Positions 24,101 through 36,100 of a stretch of 64,000 nucleotides of DNA are shown here, piece after piece. How positions within the stretch are numbered: position 1 is the stretch's first letter; each line of letters opens with the position of its first letter. The translations under genes and the position numbers were made by a program. Origin of the DNA: Ophiura sarsii (taxonomy: Eukaryota > Echinodermata > Ophiuroidea > Amphilepidida > Ophiuridae); NCBI GenBank assembly GCA_035610835.1, contig CM069446.1, positions 48,399,625 through 48,463,624 on the forward strand, in the 5' to 3' direction. The notes beneath the pieces were generated by a model. The model worked only from the letters and a program-made list of their open reading frames with translations, was not told the DNA's origin and searched no databases.

Positions 24101-27100
24101 TAAATGCGCGAACAACCTGCATGCATGCGCGTGACGATTTCGCGATTGACCAATCAGGACGCACTGTCGATTTTCGAAAGCGTCTTCAGGGTTTACGCAT
24201 GTACGCACAAATGCATTGTTGGAATTATGTCCATAGCAATATGATGTTGACTGTAACATAGGCTTCCCTTTAGGTTCTTAATCTGTGGTATTCATCGGTG
24301 TAAGTCTTAGTCATGTCAAAAACATTGTTTTGTAGCATTATGGTGGGATTATACATACATAAAGAAATAAAAAAGTAAAGTATAGATCTTCTAGAATAGA
24401 AGTTGTTACTCTGAGTTTGATGCCGAACAAGCAATCGTCAGATTGACAGGATAACAATTGCTATGCCGGAAGGTCTATACACTTCTAATTTGTATGCCCT
24501 TGACCGTTTTGGTATTGAGCACTCTATTCGAAAGATATAACCATGAATATTTACCATATACAAAACCAGTTGATACATAAAGAAGTACATATTTTGTCAT
24601 AAATCTGTTTCATCATCAAGGGCCAGATCTGTGTGCATATTTGTATCCGTACCTAAAACATCAATTGCATCATCGTTTGGAACATGCATAGGAACATTCA
24701 GTTCCCTTAAAGGTAAATTGATTTCATCACAACAAGGAATTTGCAGGGGATCATTCAGATCTTCCAACGGTACAGCAATATCATTTTCAGGTGGAACATA
24801 CAGGGACAAATTTATCACCCTATCATGAACAACAATTTCATCCTCATTCATTCTTCTATCAGGCAAATTAAAATCGTTGTCAATAGGAACAAATGGGGGC
24901 ACATTCATCTCCCTACCAGGTACATACCTATGCCCCGAGTCTGTTTGTTGATATTCTCGACAACAAAATATACAGTTTCCGATCGTGTACAAAAAAGGAT
25001 TCAGAGCGGAATTGATAGGCAAAACAAACGCTATAATCCATGCAAAAGCTTCCGGTGAGACTTCTCGAGTACCCGTCTGCACCAATATCCCAAGGACAAT
25101 GATTGGACACCAACATAGGATATCAGTAAATGCTATGGCCCCCATCTTTAAAGCCATACGGATATTTGTCCTCCATAGTGGAGCAGATGAGCTGAGCAAG
25201 TGTATGAACATCTGTATGTAACATATACTTGTAACTGTACAACACAAGGAATTGACACCAATGAATAGGGCTATGGAATAGAAGTGGCCAGGGCGGCTAC
25301 CAATAACTGTTAGATTTTGAAATGAAAGGATATCATCTGGTCTGTCAATGTTGTCATAAGTTATAGTTACATATTCAATAGATATATTGGTTATCAAATG
25401 TCTTGCTAATGGAAGCCCTAAACATACCTCGGAAAATTCATATAATTTTCCACTTTCTACAATTACACCTACTATACTAAGAGTAATTGCTAATAACCAA
25501 ATGACTACGGCAATAACCCCCTGAGATATCAAGCCAAACATTCTTCTAACAATATATACATGTCTAAATGCCAAAGATCTCTCAATACTTATAACTGTGA
25601 TGAAAAACAGAGATGATTCGCTTGATAGAACAGAAAGGATTCCTGAGAGTTTACATAGATGACTATTTTGCCAATTTTCCGCTTCAGATGGAAAAAAATT
25701 GTCGTATTTTTGATCAGCAGATGCAATTATTATCATGTACATGCCCATAAGTAAATCTGCAATGGCAAGGTTTGCTATGAAAACCAACTGCTTTAGACCT
25801 GTATCACTTTTCTTGATTTTTGTACATGACCAACTTATGACAAATGCATTTAAGAGTACCGAACACAAACCAATTATCCATACAGAGTATTTAACGAGGT
25901 TATTTGGCAACAGTTCAGTACAAGTTAAATGAGGTGATTTGACTTCTTCAGGTTTACACCGTGGTCCTGTTACATTATTGATGAAACAACAAGAAGCAGG
26001 AAAACTCACAAACATACTTGTGGTGTTTTCAAGTCCATGAAAAGAGTGTTTTGTAATTTTTGAAAGAGGGTTGTTTTTTAATAACAGATATGCAAGCTGT
26101 CTTAAACCATAGAATGTGTTATCATGTATCGTAGATAGTAAGTTGTACTCTAAGCTCAGATAGATCAAATTATGCAAATCTTGAAAAGAGTTTGCAACTA
26201 ACACTGAGAGTTTGTTAAATGAAAAATCTAAAATGCGTAATGATTTTAGATTTCTAAACAGACCATCGTCTAATGTTGTAATTCTGTTGATAGACAAGTG
26301 TAGAAACGATAATCTGTTTAACCCATGAAATATATCTGTTGGGAGGTCAGTTAACATGTTATGCTCGAGGTATAACTCCTTCAAGTTTACAAGGTCATTA
26401 AAGATGCCTGGTTCTAATGATAGTAGATTGTTGTCATTCAATGCCAGGCTAGATAATTGATAGAAATCATGAAATGTATCTGCTGGGAGGTCAGTTAACA
26501 TGTTATCAAAGAGGTACAAATCCTTCAAGTTTACAAGGTCATTAAAGATGCCTGGTTCTAATAACACTATTTTGTTTTTACTGAGACTTAATTTAAGTAA
26601 ACCATGCAATCCCTTGAATGTATCTACATGTAAATGGGATAAGTTGTTATTGTCGATTTGTAGTACTTCCAATGCAACAAGGAATGTAAATACATCTGCT
26701 TCTAATATTGTAATTCTGTTGCCATACAATGTCAGGATAGATAATTGATTTAAACCATGAAATGTATCTCCTGGGAGGTCAATTAACATGTTATCATAGA
26801 GGTATAACTCCTTCAAGTTTACAAGGTCATTAAAGATGCCTGGTTCTAATGATACGAGACTGTTGTCATTCAATGTCAGAAGAGATAATTGATTTAAACC
26901 ATGAAATGTATCTCCTGGGAGGTCAGTTAACACATTACCATTGAGGTACAACTCCTTCAAGTGTACAAGGTCATTAAAGATGCCTGGTTCTAATAACGTC
27001 ATATTGTTATTATTGAGACTTAATTTAAGTAAAGCATACAATCCCTTGAATGTATCTACATATAAATGGGATAAGTTGTTTTGGTAGATTTGTAATTCTT

Positions 27101-30100
27101 CCAATGCAACAAGGTATGTAAATGCATCTGCTTCTAATATTTCAATTCTGTTGCCATACAATGTCAGGATAGATAATTGATTTAAACCATGAAATGTATC
27201 TCCTGGGAGGTCAATTAACATGTTATCATAGAGGTATAACTCCTTCAAGTTTACAAGGTCATTAAAGATGCCTGGTTCTAATGATACGAGACTGTTGCCA
27301 TGCAATGTCAGGAGAGATAATTGATGTAAACCATGAAATGTATCTGCTGGGAGGTCAGTTAACATGTTATCATGGAGGTATAACTCCTTCAAGTGTACAG
27401 GGTCATTAAAGATGCCTGGTTCTAATGATACTAAATTGTTGTCATTCAATGTCAGGATAGATAATTGATTTAAACCATGACATGTATCTCCTGGGAGGTC
27501 AATTAACATGTTATCATGAAGGTATAACTCCTTCAAGTTTACAAGGTCATTAAAGATGTCTGGTTCTAATGATACTAGATTGTTGTCATTCAATGTCAGG
27601 ATAGATAATTGATTTAAACCATGAAATGAATCTTCTGTGAGGTCAATTAACATGTTATCATGGAGGTATAACTCCTTCAAGTGTACAAGGTCATTAAAGA
27701 TGCCTGCTTCTAATAACACCATATTGTTATTATTGAGACTTAATTTAAGTAAACCATGCAATCCCTTGAATGTATCTACATGTAAATGGGATAAGTTGTT
27801 ATTGTCGATTTGTAATTCTTCCAATGCAACAAGGAATGTAAATGCATCTGCTTCTAATATTTCAATTCTGTTGCCATACAATGTCAGGATAGATAATTGA
27901 TGTAAACCATGAAATATATCTGCTGGGAGGTCAGTTAACATGTTATCAGAGAGGGACAACTCCTTCAAGTTTACAAGGTCGTTAAAGATGCCTGGTTCTA
28001 ATGATACTAGATTGTTGTCATTCAATCTCAGGCTAGAAATTGTATTTAAACCATGAAATATATCTGCTGGGATGTCAGTTAACATGTTGTCAGAGAGGTA
28101 CAACTCCTTCAAGTTTATAAGGTCATTTAAGATGTCTGGTTCTAATGATACTAGATTGTTGTCATTCAATGTCAGGCTAGATAATTGATTTAAACCATGA
28201 CATATATCTGCTGGGAGGCCAGTTAACATGTTATCAGAGAGGTATAACTCCTTCAAGTTTACAAGGTCATTAAATATGCCTGGTTCTAAAAACACTATAT
28301 TGTTGTTATTGAGACTTAATTCAATTAAACCATGCATTCCCTTGAATGCATCTACATGCAAATGAGATAAATTGTTTCTTTGGATTTGTAATACTTCCAA
28401 TTCAACAAGGTCTATGAATACATCTGATTGTAATAGTTCAATTCTGTTGTCATACAATGTCAGGATAGATAATTGATTCAAATCATGAAATATATCTGCT
28501 GGGATGTCAGTTAACATGTTGTCAGAGAGGTACAACCCCTTCAAGTTTATAAGGTCATTTAAGATGTCTGGTTCTAATGATACTAGATTGTTGTCATTCA
28601 ATGTCAGGCTAGATAATTGATTTAAACCATGACATATATCTGCTGGGAGGCCAGTTAACATGTTATCAGAGAGGTATAACTCCTTCAAGTTTACAAGGTC
28701 ATTAAATATGCCTGGTTCTAATAACACTATATTGTTGTTATTGAGACTTAATTCAATTAAACCATGCATTCCCTTGAATGCATCTACATGCAAATGAGAT
28801 AAATTGTTTCTTAGGATTTGTAATATTTTCAATTCGACAAGGTCTGTAAATACATCTGCTTCTAATATTTCAATTCTGTTGTCAAACAATGTCAGGATAG
28901 ATAATTGATTTAAACCATGAAATGTATGTGATGGGAGGTCAGTTAGCATGTTATCAGAGAGGTACAACTCCTTCAAGTTTATAAGGTCATTAAAGATGCC
29001 TGGTTCTAATGATACTAGATTGTTGTTATTGAGGCCTAATTTAAGTAAACCATACAATCCCTTGAATGTATCTACATGTAAATGGGATAAGTTGTTTTGG
29101 TAGATTTGTAATTCTTCCAATGCAACAAGGTCTGTAAATGCATCTGCTTCTAATATTTCAAATATGTTGTCATACAACGTCAGGATAGATAATTGATTTA
29201 AACCATGAAATATATCTGTTGGCAGTTCACTTAACCAATTTGCATGTAGGTGTAACTCAGTTACATTTACAAAGTTGTTAAAGGTGCCTGGCTCTAATGA
29301 TACAAGATTGTTGTAACTTAGGACTAATTTATACAAATTATAAGTGAGCCCCCAAAATGGTTCTTGTGTCAATGATATAATGTTGTTTTCTTTCAGAGAC
29401 AATAATTGAATATGACTACAATCTTGAAATATTCGTGATGTAATCTCAGAGATATCATTCTGATTAAGAACTAAAACCTGTAAATGAAACATACCTTGAA
29501 AACATCCCTCTGTCAGTGTATTCAACATATTTCCAGTGAGTGTAATCTGTTTCAAATAATTTAGGTCTAAGAATACACCTTGGTTTAAGAACATCAACTT
29601 ATTGTGAGATAAGTCTAACACTTGGAGAGAGTCTAATCCAGTGAATGTTCCTTCTTCAATGCTGAGTAGATTATTATAGTCCAGCAGTAGAAAATCAACA
29701 TCAAGGTTGGTAAAACTATTGGCTTCTATTGCTTGGAGTTGTCTTCTGGAACAATCAAACAATGAATTCTTGATGCTCGAATCTTGCTTGTAGATAAGAA
29801 GAATGCGCTCATTTTGTGAGGTGTTAGGACAATCAATTATACGGTATTGGTGGAATTCAAGGGTACATACACATCCCGGGATACATGGAGGTAGCTCTGT
29901 TGTAGATATAGTATCATAAGTTGATGGTAAAAAGTCAAATATAGCCTTGTTATGGATGCGAGATAAGTCTGGATCCAACAGTGACGGATGTTGCTGCATT
30001 AAGTCACCATATGTTCTGTTCTTGTGGTTGAGATAGTGCAGTCTGTCAAATTTGAGGAGGGTATCACATAGGCTTGTCTGGGAGATGTGTGGGTCGCATA

Positions 30101-33100
30101 TAGGGTACAACCGTGATGAGATATTATAGTGGGTGGCTGGCTGTGATGGCTTTATGGTAACAGCGGATAACTCCAATGTCAAGGATGCTTTAATGTGAAA
30201 TTCCAGATGATCACTCTGGAATGTCACATCTCTACATTGGTCTGGTAGATTTGCAAAACCAGCGATATCGGTGCAGTTGGTGATGGTATTGTTTGGTTGT
30301 ATGATAAAGAAGTGATGATATAAGGACCATGAGTCCGACTTCAATACAGACAATTGAATCGCGGTACCAACAGGTGATGACACCTGGAATGTACAGGCAT
30401 TGTCAAAGCTGGTATTCAGGGTAACATTTGTATTGACTTCCAATGCTATACGCTGATAAGGACACACAGACTTATTCTCCAATCCACCAACTGCCCATAT
30501 CAGTCTATCATAATAACTCAATTGGAGGTTAAGTGGAACCACTACACACCAAAAAAAGTAGTATATATTACTTGGCATCATGGTGATAATTGGTTATAAA
30601 GAACGTGATGTGAATGGGATATTGCCCTATGTAGTTTTAGGTGTTGTAAGTTCAGAAAGTTAATTCACTTGTGGTATAGCGCAGTGAATAGCTGATTTAT
30701 AGGCTCAATGGTTAAAGGTTTTAGTACAAAAACCAACTTAATTAAAAGCTTAGTTCGTAGTTCACTGCTGACATTTTTTTTTTAAAGTTTCCTGGTCCGA
30801 TATGAATAGCAGTTGATAAACAAAGTTTAAGTTTGTATTTGTATTTCAATGGTGGTATAAACAATAGTTGAATGAATTAGAAACGCAGTTTGTTGTTTTC
30901 TGGAAACATTACTTGAATCAGAAGATCAGTTTTTGGTTTGTTGGTGGTTTAAACGCCAGTAAGAAACTCCATTTGTAGTTCACTGGTAGTGGTGTACACA
31001 GTAGTTAAATGAGAAACTCAATTTGTAGTCCAATGGTGTACACAGTATAGTTACATGATTGCAGTTCACTGGTAGTGGTGTACACAGTATATAAATGAGA
31101 CGCTTAATTTGCATTGTAGTTCACTGGTAGTGGTGCGCGACGGTGGTTAAATGAGAACATTATCTTGTAGTTCACTGGTAGTGGTGTACACAGTAATTAT
31201 TATGAGAACATTAACTTGTAGTTCACTGGTAGTGGTTGACACAGTAGTTAAATTACAAACTCAATTTGTAGTTCACTGGTAGTGGTTTACACAGTAGTTA
31301 AATTACAAACTCAATTTGTAGTTCACTGGTAGTGGTTTACACATTAGTTAAATTACAAACTCAATTTGTAGTTCACTGGTAGTGGTGTACACAGTAGTTA
31401 AATGAGAGAATTAACCTGTAGTTCACTAGTAGTGGTGTACACAGTAGTTAAATGGGAAACTCCATTTGTCGTTCACAGGTAGTGGTGTACACAGTTGTTA
31501 AATGAGAACATTAACTTGTAGTTCACTGGCAGTGTTAAATGAGATAATTGACTTGTAGTTCACTGGTAGGAGTGTACACATAGTTACATGAGAATCTCAA
31601 TTTATACTTTTCAAAGTTTGCCTTGGCATAAACAGCAATTTGTGCGAGTGGCTGGTCAACTGATGATACTAGTGGTCAGTACAGCAGTTGAGAGCCCTCA
31701 GTACTCGAAGTAGACGTACCTCTAGCAATGATATACTGAACTATAACTGCTAGCTCAGTGGGTTTAATTGAACCAATAGGCGGAAATAATAACAAGCGGA
31801 TTTCATGTCAGGATACGACTGTTAAACCACTTTTAATTTCTTGAGGCATTTAATTTCATGAATTTCGCAAAGACCTTAATTTCCCACAATTAAATCCTTG
31901 CAAAATATACCATGGTAAAAGCTTAAAACCTGAGTAAAATTTTGGAATCGCGAAACTAAATCCTCGCGAGAATGTTTGCTTTTGGTAATTCGCGAAATAA
32001 AGTACCCGCAAATGTTAAGTGTTTTGCAGTCGTTCCGTGTTGATGAGAGGAACAATAAGGAAATTCCCCAGGGTTGTATCCTTGTGTGTGCGCTATTAGA
32101 GTCTTGTTTCGTTTCCTGTAAGTTAAAAAAATGTTCGGTACTATTGTTACTTATTGGGGATGGAATCTATAGATATCTGTGTTAAGGTTTTTAACAATGT
32201 TATCTAGGCCAAGGGAAAATGGTTGTGTTCACCCTACTGTAAATAATGCAGATCATTTGCTAATCTTTTGAGCCTTTAAATGGTAAACAAAGGGAAGGAA
32301 AGAAAAAGATGAAAAATGAAAGAAATATGATTAAAATTGAAAAGTAGAAAATCTAAAGAAACAAAATGCCAAACTAAAATCAGTCCAATTTCTTTTTTTG
32401 ACATAATGAAGTTGCGCCATTTATACAGGGTTTGTAAAAAAAGGTGTTCTCAACTGAGATTTCATTTCTAAAAAAACTGTGCAAAAATTACTCAAATTAT
32501 TTTGTCTGGCGGCAGAGCAGCTGTCTCATTAGCTTTCAAAAAGAATTTTAGTTGGTTAATATTGATTGAGGAAAACATGTTTTATGCCTATTATAGATAA
32601 AATTGTATATTTTAAAAACTGAACAAGATTTGTGATTTTTTTCTAACAAGTTCTTTTGAATTTCCCTGAATAAATAATGGCGCACACTCTAATCCGATCA
32701 TCACAAAAGCCTGATTTTATCTTTACTCTGCTGAATTCACAAAATAGTGACATTGTTTTGTCATTATTTTGCATTTAATGTATGAACATAAGTTTGTTTT
32801 GTCTTATTAATTATCTATTGTGTGTCATGCATGTAGCCACTTAATCATAAATGTCATGCTGCATTTCAATTGCATGAGGGGTGTAGCCCAAGGGAAATTC
32901 CTCGGTGATCTGTTCAGAGGAAGTGAAATACACTGTAGCGCGATTTATAGAAGAGAGACAGTCATTTCAAACATTTTCACTTTTTGAGTAAGATTCACAG
33001 AAGAAAATCAAAAGCAAAGGATATAGCACCTCTGTGAGTTTGCTTATGGTAATGCTGCACATGAAGTGTCCATCTTGCCAGAAAAAAATCACCACAAGTG

Positions 33101-36100
33101 ACCTATTTGTTGCATCAAAAGGAGCCATTTGTGAAACATTTTTAAAATAATGAATGTTTATGAGTGCAATGGTACAAATATTTTCATGAGGTAAAAGATG
33201 GAGTGTTCTATAACTGATTCGGGTTCTTGTGCTGAATAGATCCTTTACCTGCTTTCTTCAGTTTCACCATCATTTAGAGAATAAAATATAGTTCTTAGCT
33301 GTTTTGCTATATACAATGTTCTTATAGTGTATAGGCTGTACCATGGTCAACGGTGGGTGGTCATACACGACAACAATTCCCATTCTTATTTAGTTTATTG
33401 GTTATTTCGATCATTAAATAACGCAGTTTGTTAGATTTATTTTAATCAAACAGCATTGTTTGGGTATGGCTTACACTACAGTTTAACTAGCATTGACATT
33501 TATGTGGCTTGTCCAGGCCATGCATGAATTATTGAACCTAGTCTACATTAGTATGATTTTAGATTAAAACTTCTCCCAAGACAAAGGAGGAAGGAATGCT
33601 TTGTAAGTTCTGCAAGTCTTTCTGTCATCTTGAGGACTTTCTGTTTGAATAAGCAGTGTGCCTCCAGACATGTGGGATGAGGTTTGTAGTGACTGTAGTG
33701 AACAAGGATAAATCTCACGTTCCATCTTTCACCACCGCCTATCCCCCTCTCTTTGCGTACAATTGACAAACTTCCTCTTGACATCTGTGTAAAAGTTAGG
33801 CACAAATGGTCAATTTCATTTGGCCACAGTGAACTGGTGATTATGTAGACAGCAAGCTTGACTTACTATTCCCATGATAATACAGGATTTGGCATTACCT
33901 GTTGGAGTCTAGAAACGCAAATTCAAGTTCCTGTATTAGTTTAACACATAATCATCACTGGTTTCAAAACGGCTCACTGGAATCAGGCGAACCTGTGATG
34001 GTTCAAAGCATGCTAATTGAATGAGATATATAGGAACGGGGACAAAGGGAGAAAACAAATTAAAAACAATTATTTGGTCACAGACTATGCATTCAATGAA
34101 GTAGAAGGTTGGCTCTGTTTTATGTGTCATTGAGAAGTGAGATCCAGGCCTGAAAAAATGATAATTTCCCAGCAATCTAAATCAAATTTCCTGCCAAAAT
34201 GGAATATTGCTCACTATTTCTTATTCATATTTGTATATGGAACAGCAAAATTTCCCTCCAAATGCCCAAATGACCAAATTGCCCTTCAAACGCCCAAGTT
34301 TCCCCGCAAGGAGCTTCCCAATGTGCCCATTTTTCCAGGCCTGGTGAGAACCATCAAATTTGTTCCCAACATTTTATTTTGAAGCTAACTACATGGTGGT
34401 TCAAAAGTATTACTTTTAACAGCATTTTTCACAATTAAATCTGCTAAAGAAGTTTTAGGATATGTAATTGTATATTATCAAATCACAGTCAGCTTAAGTA
34501 GCATTGGTGATTAAAAAGAAATCTGGCTTAGTAACATGGACAAAAAGGCCCGGGGGGGGGGGGGGGGGGGGGCACTCAACTTTTTTTTTGGTAGGGGTGT
34601 GCCGCCCAGGGTCTCAAAAAGGGGGGCTAAAGAACTGAACTGAGTGGATTTTATGACGAAAAATAGGGTCTTAGGAACTGATTTTTTTCCCAAAAAATAG
34701 GTCTTGAGAACTGGCCTATCGAAAAATTGGGGCTTTGGAACACAAAATTGGTGCTTTGGAACGCAAAATGTCGCGATTTTTGAATTTTTAATAAAAATGG
34801 GGTCTTAAGAACTGATGCAGGCTCAAAAGGGGGGTCATAAGAACTAGCAGCAGAGGGTGAAAAAGGGGGTCTTCAGCACGGCACATACCTATACCCTTTT
34901 CAAATGTCAGTGCCCCCCCCCCCCCCCCGGACAAAAAGGTAGCAAAACAGTTTGTACTCTAAAGCCATTACTCCTTGGGTCTTTGACTGAACAGTGAATA
35001 TAATTTGAAGATTGTTTAATATTTTATGAGTTTTTATTCATCAAAGTAAAGGTCCTGTTAAGGACTCAGCATTGAAATAAGTGGTTGTCTGGTTGCCCGA
35101 GACAACCAAAATTAGCCACAGACAACCAAAATGCACTTTGCTAGAAGTTAACTCATGGATCTAAACAGTGGCGTAGCCAGGTTATTCATATTGGGGGGGG
35201 GCGAGAACTGAAAATGAACCGACAAGATTGTGATGAGTCAAGAAATGATTCCTCTGGTCAAATGAACCGACAGTGCCAATCTCAACCGACACGACGTCAA
35301 TATTGGGGGTGGGGGCGATCGCCCCCCCCCCCCCTCCCCCCTCTGGCTACGCCACTGGATCTAAATATTTCACAGAACTGTGAATGAAACAAAGTCAACA
35401 GCTAAATACTAAGTTTCAGGGGTTTCAGTACGGCAAAGTTGGCAAATATCCATCTAATCATTGACTTACATCGTACTTCCATGATCTAATTTGGGCCTTT
35501 CTGAACATGCATCCTATATATACTGTAGCCATTGAATCAATTAAAAACATATATGGACAACCAAAAAATGTGGCGGACAACCAACATTTCCTGCTAGGTT
35601 GTCCGCTGGATAACCATAAGGGCCGGATGGAGATACAAGGTTTTGGCAGAACAGCCACGATATCATGGGTCATTTAATGCCAAATCAACCAATGATGGGT
35701 TAGCTGGGTAAATTTGAAACCAAATCCAGTAGATCTATGTGATGTGATCGAGCAAAATAAGTCGGAACTCGTAAATACTGATGATTTTATTTTATTTTAT
35801 TCAGCATATTATCATCTAACAAGAAGTTTGCACATGATACACATATAAAACTTTAAAATAAAATACTGATAAGCGTACATTTACAGCAAAACATAAAATA
35901 ATAACCTGCTAATAATTAAGGATAACCCTTACAGCTAAAAAGCTTATTTCCAAATAAGAAAAGTTATACAGGGTGTCCCAAAAGTTTCTAAACCATTTGA
36001 AAGATATTAGATCTTTTTTTAAATAAGTAGCAAAACCAAAGTGTACATAAACAAGGATACAATGAATACATTTAAAGATTAAAGATTTAAAAATAGGCTA

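Larger units (their letters stand above)
22780..32290. repeat. Segmental duplication, copy A
   Basis: Holds SMS exon 6, a TIR element, a CpG-richer TIR element, receptor A and its 5' flank. It aligns in order with 36330-47700. The left part (ctatgtgatgttgca near the exon) and the right end (caatgttatctaggccaagg at about 32200) match copy B. Similarity may reach further left (about 18575 with 35660), but that stretch is mostly repeats. Confidence 0.85.

Noticed and set aside
26500..27900. Plus-strand open frames across the receptor LRR region
   Set aside because: They are antisense shadows of the repeated LRR codons and recur at each unit.
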